A stretch of 64,000 bases of DNA, from NCBI RefSeq assembly GCF_011046535.1, contig NZ_CP049257.1, positions 1,178,001 to 1,242,000 on the forward strand, given 5' to 3'. A model generated the notes under the pieces. The model had not been told where the DNA came from, searched no databases, and saw only the letters and a program-made list of their open reading frames with translations. This document shows positions 19,391 to 26,725 of this stretch, piece by piece. Origin of the DNA: Nocardioides anomalus (lineage in GTDB: Bacteria > Actinomycetota > Actinomycetes > Propionibacteriales > Nocardioidaceae). Position 1 is the first letter of the stretch. Each line of letters starts with the position of its first letter. The translations under genes and the position numbers were made by a program.

Positions 19391-19730
19391 CAGATTCCCC
19401 TCGGGTGGGAGGTAGGGAACGCAGACGGTCGAGTGGGACCGGGTGCGACGACAGACAGGACGCCGCGCCGGCCGGGGCCGCGGGTGTCGAGGGTGGTGCG
19501 GTGGCCGAGAGGCCCACGACGCCGGTCGCGGCGAGGGGGCTCGCCGCGAGGGGGTTCGCCGCGAGGGCTGAGACCGGTGGATGTGCCGACGGGTCGGCGA
19601 GGACTGCTCACCATGAGGCTGCTCCGAGATAGCGCGCAGGGGTGCGCTCCGAGTAGGGCACCAGGTCCACCACCCGGGTCCGAGTGTGACGTGGCTCTCA
19701 GAACGTAGGGCCGGGCGCGCGCTGCGTCAA
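19391..19730. promoter_or_regulatory. Long leader/promoter region upstream of the GH43-like gene
   Basis: A 340-base non-coding stretch between the secreted enzyme and the ROK operator region. Apart from a 15-base tandem repeat (19526-19570) I see no structure. The distance suggests a long 5' leader or a promoter not recognisable by eye. Confidence 0.35.
19526..19570. repeat. Three tandem 15-bp repeats
   Basis: Units tcgcggcgagggggc, tcgccgcgagggggt and tcgccgcgagggctg lie head to tail. The change within the first unit and the last bases of the third show mild divergence. Non-coding; may be simple slippage or multiple protein sites in the GH43-like leader. Confidence 0.6.
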
Positions 19731-19776
19731 GGACGAACAAGCGACGTCTTTACCGCTTGTTTGTCCTTTGAAGGAC
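19731..19776. promoter_or_regulatory. Dyad-symmetric operator candidate upstream of the ROK gene
   Basis: Arms ggacgaacaagcg (19731-19743) and cgcttgtttgtcc (19754-19766) match at 12 of 13 positions around a 10-base AT-richer spacer. A second small palindrome, gtcctt-tg-aaggac (19763-19776), overlaps its right end. It sits 26-71 bases upstream of the ROK start and is AT-rich compared with its surroundings, as expected for autoregulation and control of the divergent GH43-like gene. Confidence 0.6.
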
Positions 19777-19801
19777 TAACGGAGGCCACTACGCTTGCCG
19801 C

Positions 19802-20992
19802 GTGACCACGGGACGTCGGGAGTCGTTGCGCGGTCGCAACCGGCAAGCCGTCGTCGCTGCGGTGCAGTCGAGGCCACGGTGCAGCCGGGCCGACGTGGCG
19901 CGGGTGACCGGCCTGTCCACCTCTGCCGTCTCGACGCTCGTGGCCGACCTGATCGAGGCCGAGGTGCTGGTCGAGCTCGGCACCAAGGCGTCGGGCGCGG
20001 GCGGCCGGCCGGCCGTGGCCCTCGGTGTGGCACCCCGAGCCGGATCGCTGGTCGGGATCCACCTCGGCCACGCCGACCTGCGGGTGGTGCTCACGTCCCT
20101 GGACGGGACCATGCTGATGCAGCAGCGCCACTTCCTCGACGTCGACCACGAGCCGGCAGCGTCCCTGGACCAGCTGGCCCGGAGCACGGCCGAGCTGCTC
20201 GCGGCGGCGGACGTCGACCGGGTCCGGGTGCTCGCCGTAGGGGTGGCCGTCTCCGCGCCGGTGGTCGACTCGCGTGCGCTGGCGTCGCCGCCGATGCTGC
20301 TGGACTGGGGCGGTGTCGACATCGCCGGCGTCCTGGGCGAGCGGACCGGGCTCCCGGTCCACATCGGGAACGACGCGACGCTCGGCGCGCTCGCCGAGTG
20401 GCGCCTCGGCGCCGGGACCGCTGTCGACGACCTCGTGTACGTGATGTTGGGCGAGGGGGTCGGTTGCGGTCTGGTCCTCGGCGGTCGCCTGCACACGGGT
20501 GCGTCGGGGACCGCCGGGGAGCTCGGCCACCTCCCTGTCGTCCGCGACGGCAAGATCTGTCGGTGCGGGGCTCGCGGCTGTCTCGAGACGGTCGTGAGCA
20601 AGCGGGCTCTGGTCTCGGCCCTCTCGCACACGAGGGGCCTCGAGGCCGGCGTCGGCACCCTGCTCGACCTGGCGGACGCCGGTGACCGGGGGGCGCTGCG
20701 CCTGCTCACCGACGCCGGCGACGTGCTCGGCAAGGCCCTGGCCGGGGTGTGCACCATCGCAGACCCGAGCCTGGTCGTGGTCGGTGGTGACCTCACCGCC
20801 CGGCCGGAGTCCAGCGAGGCCCTGCTCGTGGCCGCGCGTCAGGCCCTCGACCAGGCCCTCCCTCCGGTGGCCAACCACGACGTCCAGATCGTCCGTGCCG
20901 AGCTGGGCTCTCGCGCCGAGGCGCTCGGAGCAGCACTGCTCGCCGCCTCGCGGTCCGGCATCCGGCTGTCCGAGGTCGCGGAACCCGGCTGA
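19802..20992 (+). CDS. ROK family transcriptional regulator
   Basis: 396 residues. An N-terminal winged helix (RGRNRQAVVAAVQSRPRCSR, VTGLSTSAVSTLVADLIEAE) precedes a sugar-kinase-like ROK body with LVGIHLGHADLRVVLTSLDG, VHIGNDATLGALAEW and GCGLVLGGRLHTGASGTAGE. The zinc motif is ELGHLPV with CRCGARGCLE. ROK repressors of this type respond to sugars or sugar phosphates. GTG 19802. It is divergent from the secreted GH43-like gene with a dyad between them, so local control of that enzyme is likely. Confidence 0.92.
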   Translation: MTTGRRESLRGRNRQAVVAAVQSRPRCSRADVARVTGLSTSAVSTLVADLIEAEVLVELGTKASGAGGRPAVALGVAPRAGSLVGIHLGHADLRVVLTSLDGTMLMQQRHFLDVDHEPAASLDQLARSTAELLAAADVDRVRVLAVGVAVSAPVVDSRALASPPMLLDWGGVDIAGVLGERTGLPVHIGNDATLGALAEWRLGAGTAVDDLVYVMLGEGVGCGLVLGGRLHTGASGTAGELGHLPVVRDGKICRCGARGCLETVVSKRALVSALSHTRGLEAGVGTLLDLADAGDRGALRLLTDAGDVLGKALAGVCTIADPSLVVVGGDLTARPESSEALLVAARQALDQALPPVANHDVQIVRAELGSRAEALGAALLAASRSGIRLSEVAEPG

Positions 20993-21064
20993 CCGCGGCA
21001 CTGACTCTGCGGGATCCGTCACCAGCCGGCAGGTGGCTGGTGCGCAGCCCGGCCGGGTGGACGG

Positions 21065-21240
21065 TCAGGTCCTCCTGGTGCCTCGCGCGCCGAGCAGGCG
21101 GACCACGAAGGCCAGGGCGACGAAGGCGAGCAGGAGGACTGCGCAGTACGCCGCGACCCCGCCGTAGCCGCCGACGTGGTGGGGGTTGAAGAACGGGTAG
21201 GGGTAGAAGCCGGTGGCCGCCCCGCGGATCATGCACTGCG
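21065..21240 (-). pseudogene. C-terminal fragment of a Pr6Pr-type membrane protein
   Basis: In one minus-strand frame this encodes MIRGAATGFYPYPFFNPHH and then a final hydrophobic helix (VAAYCAVLLLAFVALAFVV) ending RGTRRT before TGA at 21065-21067. The YPYPF-x-P motif followed by one terminal helix is typical of the end of Pr6Pr-family membrane proteins, which normally have about six helices. Everything upstream is missing; in its place is the truncated nucleoside hydrolase, in another frame. A deletion or rearrangement fused the two remnants. Confidence 0.65.
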
Positions 21241-22040
21241 ACGACCAGGTCGACGACGAACCCAGCCTGCGAGGCCGCGATCGGGACCAACCGCCGGTCC
21301 ACGACGGCCATGCGGGACGTGGTGACCTCGAACAGCTCAGGGTGGGTCAGGAATACCAGTGCGCCGGCGTCACCGAGCACGTGGCCGCGGCGGACTCCGA
21401 GCAGCTCACCCGCGAGACGGGCCGCAGGTGTGCGCGCGCTCTGCATCCGCGCGACGAGTGCCGGCGAAGCGACGACCGTGTCGAACAGATCGACCGGGTA
21501 CACCGTCGTCGGCAGGCCCGCCTCGAGCACCGCGACCGCAGCAGCCGGGTCCTGTCCCACGTTGAACTCCGGCTCGTCCTCGACGACCGGCTCGCCGCCG
21601 ACCAGCACCACCCGTTCGGCGCCCGGGCGCGACGTGTACTGCGCGACGTTCGTCAGCGGAGCGCAGGCGGCCACCGTGACCGGACGATCAGACGTCAGCA
21701 CGTCGAAGAGCCGCATCGCGTCCGGGTGCGGCTCGCCCACCGGCCCGGGCGCTCCCACCCGCACACCTCCGAGACCGTCGGGACCGTGGTTGGTCGGCCC
21801 GAGGCGAGGACCGTTGCCCTCGGTCGAAGAAGCCGCGCCGGCCGCAACAGGGATCGAGGCCTTGCCGACCGCGGCCAACACCGCCGCAGTGTTGCGAGCG
21901 CCTACGTCGACGGGCACGTTCCCGACCACCGCTGACACTCCGACGACATCGAGCCGCGACGTCGCCGTCGCGTAGAGGAGGGCCAGCGCGTCGTCGATCC
22001 CGGTGTCGACATCGAGCAACACCCTGGTCTGCTGCGTCAC
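21241..22040 (-). pseudogene. Nucleoside hydrolase (inosine-uridine preferring family), 3'-truncated
   Basis: From GTG 22040 (GAGGA upstream) the frame gives VTQQTRVLLDVDTGIDDALAL, the family's calcium-binding DxDxxxDD signature (DVDTGIDDA). It continues with NHGPDGLGGVRVG, VTVAACAPLTNVAQY and EFNVGQDPAAAVAVLEAG. It is family-like for about 265 residues to VVDRRLVPIAASQAGFVVD, then enters unrelated sequence with no stop of its own until 20793, inside the ROK gene. About 40-60 C-terminal residues expected of the family are absent. The active-site aspartates are present, but the fold's last part is not, so it is probably inactive. Confidence 0.75.
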
Positions 22041-22209
22041 CCAGCCATCCTCACAGCACGAGCGACAGCGTCCTGGAGAAGATGACCGGGGGCGTCGCTC
22101 AGCTCGCGCCACGACGAGCAGCGACCGCTCGGCGCCGCGTGCGGCCGAGACTCTCCCCGTCGGACCGCCCGGGTCGGGGCAGATCCGGTTGGGGAACAGC
22201 GACCTGAGG

Positions 22210-22839
22210 TCAGGCGGTCGCCAACATGATGCGCCCTTCCGGCGCCTCCCGCGTCCCCTCGACCTCATGCACGACGGAGGTGAAACCACCTGCGACGGCC
22301 ACGGAGGTCACGTCTTCCTCTGTCTCGTAGAGGCGGTGGCCCGCGGCGGGGAAGCGCTTCTGGGCCATCGCCGGCATGTGGGGTCGGAGCTGGTAGCCCA
22401 GGGCGAGGACGCCCCCGGGTCGCAGGAACGAGCGGAGGGCGACGAGGTCGGCGACCGGGTCCGTCCAGAAGTAGAGGACGTGGTTCGCCATCACGAGGTC
22501 CGCGGGAGCGCAGGCACGCACCGCGTCGACCCCGCCCTCGAGCAGGGTCAACCGCCCTGCTTCCACTGCTGCTCGATTGCGCTTTCGCGACTGCGAGAGC
22601 ATGACCGAGGAGATGTCGACGCCCCACACCTGCGCGTCGGGGAACGTGGCGAGCAGTGCCTCGAGCCCGACCCCTGGGCCGGGCCCGAGCTCGGCGATGC
22701 GTTCGGGCGCACGTCCGAGATGAGCGGCCACCCGGTCGACGACCCAACGGCTCAGTGCGGCGTTCCCTTTCGCCATGCCGCGACCGACGACGGCGCCCAG
22801 TACGCCTGAGGGGCGACCGAACTGCTGCGCGAGACCCAC
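22210..22839 (-). CDS. Class I SAM-dependent methyltransferase
   Basis: 209 residues. Motif I is IAELGPGPGVGLEALL, followed by AQVWGVDISSVMLSQS (acidic residue for SAM ribose) and ADLVMANHVLYFWTDPV. Then comes LRPGGVLALGYQLRP, typical of ubiE/small-molecule methyltransferases. The substrate is unknown. GTG 22839 gives a natural N-terminus VGLAQQFGRPSGVLGAVVG that matches the family. It is divergent from the SnoaL-like gene. Confidence 0.85.
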   Translation of the reverse strand: MGLAQQFGRPSGVLGAVVGRGMAKGNAALSRWVVDRVAAHLGRAPERIAELGPGPGVGLEALLATFPDAQVWGVDISSVMLSQSRKRNRAAVEAGRLTLLEGGVDAVRACAPADLVMANHVLYFWTDPVADLVALRSFLRPGGVLALGYQLRPHMPAMAQKRFPAAGHRLYETEEDVTSVAVAGGFTSVVHEVEGTREAPEGRIMLATA

Positions 22840-23248
22840 TCCCGCAGTATCGGGCGGACCCGCTGGTGTGGGAAGACGTCCATGTGTCCATCGGCAGACC
22901 GGTGCGTCCGGGTAGCGGCACATCGGCGCGCTGATCGCGGCAGATCCGGGTGGTCGCGGTGCCTCATGCGCGGCGGTGTGACGCCCCGTCGGCGCACGGA
23001 TTGCGACACGCGTGGACGGCCTCCGGTAGCGGTGGGTCGCATGTCCCTGACGGTTGCGGTTACCCCGAGGAGCAGCGGCGCTCATGAACGTGAGGCTTGG
23101 CCGGACGCGCTCGCCCCCTCTCGACGAGGTGGGCGCGTCCATGACCGTCGACGCACGGGATGGCGACCAGGTGGTCTGCGCAACCACCACCTGGTCCCAC
23201 TCCCCGAGTGCATCCGCACAATCCAGTCCACGGATGGGAGAGGAACTC
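22840..23248. promoter_or_regulatory. Divergent intergenic region with an 11-bp dyad
   Basis: A 409-base gap between the methyltransferase and SnoaL-like starts. No gene is credible in it. The one clear element is a perfect dyad at 23165-23196 (arms gaccaggtggt and accacctggtc, spacer 10 bases), 52 bases upstream of the SnoaL-like start, a plausible regulator site or leader hairpin. Confidence 0.45.
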
Positions 23249-23659
23249 ATGTTCGACAAGAAGACGAACATCGCGGCCCAGGAAGCCTTCGGCGAGGCCG
23301 TCAACACCGGCGACCTCGATGCCTTCGACGGCCTCGTCGACCCGAACAGCGTCGACCACGACCCGGCACCGGGGCAACAGCCCGGACCGGAGGGCTACAA
23401 GCAGTTCTTCACCGAGATGCGCACCGCCTTCCCCGATCTTCACATCGAGGTCGAGAACCTGGTCGCCGACGACGACCAGGTTGCGTTCGCCTACACCCTC
23501 ACCGGCACCCATGAAGGACCTTTCCGAGGGCACGAAGCCACCGGCAAGTCGGTCCAGGTCCGCGGCCTGCAGATCAGCAAGTTCGCCGACGGCAAGCTGA
23601 CCGAACGTTGGGGCAGCACCGACGAGGTCGGGATCCTCACCCAGCTCGGGGTCAACTGA
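23249..23659 (+). CDS. SnoaL-like / ester cyclase family protein
   Basis: 136 residues, a cone-fold NTF2-like domain: NIAAQEAFGEAVNTGDLDAF, VDHDPAPGQQPGPEGYKQFF, TAFPDLHIEVENLVADDDQV and FADGKLTERWGSTDEVGIL are typical of the polyketide-cyclase SnoaL superfamily. Such proteins cyclise, hydrate or hydrolyse small substrates; nothing defines the substrate here. ATG 23249 is preceded by GGGAGAGG; an ATG five codons earlier is possible. The stop is directly followed by the GTG of the alpha/beta hydrolase, so the two are surely co-transcribed. Confidence 0.88.
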   Translation: MFDKKTNIAAQEAFGEAVNTGDLDAFDGLVDPNSVDHDPAPGQQPGPEGYKQFFTEMRTAFPDLHIEVENLVADDDQVAFAYTLTGTHEGPFRGHEATGKSVQVRGLQISKFADGKLTERWGSTDEVGILTQLGVN

Positions 23660-24442
23660 GTGAGGTTGAACCACGTAAGGCGAGGGAGCGGCAGCCCGCT
23701 GCTACTCGTGCACGGCCTGGGCGCTGGGTGGCGGTCCTGGGCCCCGATCCTCGATGAGCTGGCCGAGCACCACGAGGTGATCGCCGTCGACCTGCCGGGG
23801 TTCGGAGAAACGCCGCCGTTGACCGGCGAGGTCTCGATCGCCACCCTGACGGACTCCGTCGCGGACTTCATCCGCGACGAGGGTCTGGACGGGGTCTCGA
23901 CCGTCGGCCAGTCGATGGGCGGTCGGATCGTGCTCGAGCTCGCGCGGCGGGGCGTCGGCGGCGACACTGTGGCGTTGGACCCGGGCGGCTTCTGGAGTGA
24001 CCGTGAGCTCGTCGTCTTCGGCGCCACCCTCCGACCGTCGATCGCTCTGGTCCGGGCGCTGCGCGGCATGCTGCCAGCCCTGCTCGGCAGTGCTGCGGGA
24101 CGGACTCTCCTTCTCGCACAGCTCTCGGCGCGCCCATGGGCGCTTACGCGCGAGACCGTTCTGCCGGACGTCCGCGGGCTGGCCGACTCCCCATCGACCG
24201 GCGCTGCCTTGGACGCTCTGACCAAAGGGCCCAAGCAACAGGGAGCCCCGGCAGGCACAGCCCCCGGGCGGGTGACGATCGGTTGGGGTCGTCGTGACCT
24301 GGTGACGGTGCCGAGACAGGCCACGCGTGCCACGGAGCTGTTCCCCGACGCTGTCCTGCACTGGTTCGAGCGGTGCGGTCACTTTCCACAGTGGGATGCC
24401 CCGATCGAAGCGACCCAGCTGATCCTCAACAGCACTGCCTGA
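23660..24442 (+). CDS. Alpha/beta hydrolase
   Basis: 260 residues. The oxyanion region LLLVHGLGAGWRSW and the nucleophile elbow TVGQSMGGRIVL give Ser as nucleophile. The acid is likely Asp in GWGRRDLVTVP, and the histidine is in ERCGHFPQWDAP, so the triad looks complete. Fits esterases, C-C hydrolases or lactonases of small molecules. GTG 23660 is directly adjacent to the preceding stop. A stem-loop follows 54 bases after the stop. It is the last intact gene of the accessory segment. Confidence 0.88.
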   Translation: MRLNHVRRGSGSPLLLVHGLGAGWRSWAPILDELAEHHEVIAVDLPGFGETPPLTGEVSIATLTDSVADFIRDEGLDGVSTVGQSMGGRIVLELARRGVGGDTVALDPGGFWSDRELVVFGATLRPSIALVRALRGMLPALLGSAAGRTLLLAQLSARPWALTRETVLPDVRGLADSPSTGAALDALTKGPKQQGAPAGTAPGRVTIGWGRRDLVTVPRQATRATELFPDAVLHWFERCGHFPQWDAPIEATQLILNSTA

Positions 24443-24496
24443 GGTCCGTTGCTCTCTCCGGCGGTCCGGACGCGTCCGCTGAGCGGCGGAGTGACG

Positions 24497-24546
24497 CAGC
24501 AGGCTTGCGTCCGGATCTCGGTCGATCCGGACAGGCGACGCTGCTG
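24497..24546 (+). terminator. Stem-loop after the alpha/beta hydrolase
   Basis: Inner perfect arms gtccggatc (24509-24517) and gatccggac (24524-24532) with a 6-base loop, extended by outer arms cagcag (24497-24502) and ctgctg (24541-24546). A good rho-independent-like terminator without a U run. Confidence 0.6.
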
Positions 24547-24625
24547 AAACCTCACTGTCGGTCGCCACGATCCCCAGACCGCGGACCAAGGGATCGTCCC
24601 GGGCTGTCACGACCCGACTCGCCGG

Positions 24626-24693
24626 GCGAGGTCAGCGCCGGGAACGCGTCCAGGTCGGCCACACCCAGAGGGCGGACGCCGTGACGCGTGGTG
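24626..24693 (-). pseudogene. GNAT gene 5' fragment, inverted copy
   Basis: On the minus strand this reads TRHGVRPLGVADLDAF and PALTS, the same peptide as the start of the acetyltransferase at 24733 with one residue changed (L to P). It lacks the GTG start and loses homology after 23 codons. With the matching segment 24738-24805 it forms a 68-bp inverted repeat. Confidence 0.7.
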
Positions 24694-24805
24694 TGGGCAG
24701 GGGGAGCCGCGACGAAGTCGTAGGCTCACGCCGTGCTCACCACGCGTCACGGCGTCCGCCCTCTGGGTGTGGCCGACCTGGACGCGTTCTTGGCGCTGAC
24801 CTCGC
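24626..24805. repeat. Inverted repeat: fold-back copy of the GNAT gene 5' end
   Basis: Arms 24626-24693 and 24738-24805 match at 66 of 68 positions; the only difference is cc against tt. The spacer is 44 bases and contains the acetyltransferase start region. It mirrors the repeat after ispG and marks the right edge of the 21-kb accessory segment. Confidence 0.9.
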
Positions 24806-25578
24806 GGAGTCCGGTGGTGAACGTGTTCGCGGATCACCGGGCGCGCACGACCAACCTGGAGCCGCGGTGGTTGGGCGGGGAGATGTGGGGGCGCTTCGAG
24901 GGGGGCGACCTGGTGGCGGCATGCCACGTGGGGGCCAACCTGGTGCCGGTGGAGGCGTCGGCGGACGACGCGCGGGCGTTCGCGGAGCGGGCGCTGACGC
25001 GGAGCCGGAGCGTGTCGACGATCGTGGGGCCGCACGAGGCGGTCGAGGTCTTCTGGAACACGGTGGCGTCGTCGTGGGGGCGGCCGCGGGAGCTGCGGTG
25101 GCGCCAGCCGCACCTGCAGATCGACGGCGCGCCCTCGGTGGAGGCGCACCCGGACGTGCGGCGCACGACGCGAGCGGACTTCGAGCTGCTCTACCCGGCG
25201 TGCGTGGCGATGTACACCGAGGAGGTCGGGGTGTCGCCGGAGACGGGCGGTGGGGCGGAGCTCTACCGGGCGCGGGTGCAGCAGCTGATCAGCCGGGGCT
25301 GGTCGTTCGCGCGGTTCGAGGGCGAGGAGCTGGTGTTCAAGGCGGAGGTGGCGTGCGCGTCGCCGTACGCCGCGCAGATCCAGGGCGTGTTCGTGCCCCG
25401 GGAACGGCGGGGCGAGGGCCTGGCCGTCAGCGGGATGGCCGCGGTGGTGGACCTGGTGCGGCGCGAGATCGCGCCGACGGTGTCGCTGTACGTCAACGAG
25501 TGGAACACGCCGGCCCGGCGGGCCTACGAGCGCGTGGGGTTCCGGGAGTCGGCGCGGTTCTCGACGGTGATGTTCTAG
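24733..25578 (+). CDS. DUF4081 and GNAT domain N-acetyltransferase (Rv2867c-like)
   Basis: 281 residues. The N-terminal DUF4081 half (about 1-125: TSRSPVVNVFADHRARTTN, RSVSTIVGPHEAVEVFWN) is followed by a GNAT domain. The acetyl-CoA site is FVPRERRGEGLAVSGMAA, and the C-terminus is SLYVNEWNTPARRAYERVGF. In M. tuberculosis the orthologue (Rv2867c) sits next to gcpE/ispG, so this gene is the expected ispG neighbour displaced by 21 kb. The acceptor substrate is unknown. GTG 24733 is the start; its first 25 codons are duplicated in inverted form just upstream. The stop overlaps the convergent DUF4328 gene end. Confidence 0.9.
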   Translation: MLTTRHGVRPLGVADLDAFLALTSRSPVVNVFADHRARTTNLEPRWLGGEMWGRFEGGDLVAACHVGANLVPVEASADDARAFAERALTRSRSVSTIVGPHEAVEVFWNTVASSWGRPRELRWRQPHLQIDGAPSVEAHPDVRRTTRADFELLYPACVAMYTEEVGVSPETGGGAELYRARVQQLISRGWSFARFEGEELVFKAEVACASPYAAQIQGVFVPRERRGEGLAVSGMAAVVDLVRREIAPTVSLYVNEWNTPARRAYERVGFRESARFSTVMF

Positions 25579-26270
25579 GCCGCACTCGGGACCGGCGGCG
25601 GCGCGGCGTACATCCGGGCGTGCTGCTCGGTGGTCACCGCGCGGAGCACCTCGCCCCAGCCGGCGAGGGCGGCGACCATGACGGCCGCGGTCATCACCGA
25701 CATCTGGTGGGCGGTGGCGGCGTGGTCGAAGCGGGCCAGGGCGTCGCCCTGGAGGTTGAACGACGCCCAGAGGCCGATCTCGGTGGCCAGGAACAGTGCC
25801 CACCAGAAGCCGAGCAGGCCGGCGGAGGCGCGCGGCGTGGTGGCGCGCCGGACGTCGCGGACCATCTTGAGCGGGAACCACAGCGCGAGGACCGGGGTCA
25901 GCCAGCCGCCCCAGGCCCAGCCGCCGCCGAGCGGCTGTGGTCGGTCGGGGTCGAGGGCGATGGCGTTGGCGCGGGCGCGGTGCAGCCACAGCGAGCCGGT
26001 GACCCAGCCGGCGAGCAGGCTGATCGCGCCGAGGACGGCGCCGGCGTAGTAGACGCCCAGGCTCCAGTCGAGCGCGTCCAGCCCCTGCTCGGAGCGGATG
26101 CGCGCCGCGCGGCCGAGCACCATCGCCGAGGCGCAGGTGCAGGCCGTGGCGACGGCGGCGCTCACGAAGGCGAGCACGCCGAGCGCGGTCAGGTCCCGTG
26201 GCCCGCCCGCGGTCGGCCCGCCGGTCGGGTAGTACGCCGCGGCTGCGTGCGGCGGGTGCGTGTGCGACAT
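25575..26270 (-). CDS. DUF4328 domain membrane protein
   Basis: 231 residues. A short histidine/proline-rich cytoplasmic start is followed by about six hydrophobic segments. The family pattern includes WLHRARANAIAL and WAWGGWLTPVLALWFPLKMV, then LLGFWWALFLATEIGLW. No function is established for DUF4328. ATG 26270 is chosen over an upstream in-frame GTG because MSHTHPPHAA resembles family N-termini. It converges on the acetyltransferase and is divergent from the small DoxX-like gene at 26334. Confidence 0.8.
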   Translation of the reverse strand: MSHTHPPHAAAAYYPTGGPTAGGPRDLTALGVLAFVSAAVATACTCASAMVLGRAARIRSEQGLDALDWSLGVYYAGAVLGAISLLAGWVTGSLWLHRARANAIALDPDRPQPLGGGWAWGGWLTPVLALWFPLKMVRDVRRATTPRASAGLLGFWWALFLATEIGLWASFNLQGDALARFDHAATAHQMSVMTAAVMVAALAGWGEVLRAVTTEQHARMYAAPPPVPSAA

Positions 26271-26333
26271 GTCGGCCCCCCAAGGCTTCGTCCCCACGCA
26301 CGTCCTACCCCACCCGGGGCTAGGTTGCACCAC

Positions 26334-26717
26334 ATGTCTCTACCACTCGGAGCGCGACTGCTCGCCGCGGGCTTCGCGGGCAGCGGGCTGGTCCACCTGG
26401 TCCGCCCGCAGGTCTTCGAGCCGCTCATGCCGGCCTGGGTGCCGGCGCGCCGCGAGGTCATCCTCGGCAGCGGCGTCGCCGAGCTGGCGTGCGCGGTCGG
26501 CCTGGTCGTGCCGCGCACCCGCCGGGCGGCGGGCTGGGCCAGCGCCGCGCTGCTGCTCGGCGTGTGGCCGGGCAACTGGCAGATGGCGCTGGACAGCAGG
26601 CGGTCCTCCAGCCCGGCGTTCCAGGCCGTGGCCTGGGGCCGCCTGCCGCTCCAGGTGCCGATGGTGCGGGCCGCGGTCGCGGCCGCGCGCTCGGCCCCGC
26701 GCTCGGCCTCGCGGTGA
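26334..26717 (+). CDS. Small DoxX-like membrane protein
   Basis: 127 residues with four predicted hydrophobic segments: ARLLAAGFAGSGLVHLV, VILGSGVAELACAVGLVVP, AGWASAALLLGVWPGNWQM and a C-terminal helix. The order (GSGLVHLVRP, PxWVPARREVILGSGVAEL, GNWQMALD) matches the DoxX/DoxD-related family found next to many actinobacterial genes. Role unknown, perhaps redox-related. It converges on the propeller-like genes 9 bases after its stop. Confidence 0.75.
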   Translation: MSLPLGARLLAAGFAGSGLVHLVRPQVFEPLMPAWVPARREVILGSGVAELACAVGLVVPRTRRAAGWASAALLLGVWPGNWQMALDSRRSSSPAFQAVAWGRLPLQVPMVRAAVAAARSAPRSASR

Positions 26718-26725
26718 GGGTGGCG

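Noticed and set aside
3743..24625. Prophage or conjugative element
   Set aside because: No integrase, excisionase, relaxase, phage structural or replication genes, and no tRNA attachment site were seen. Genes are metabolic and regulatory.
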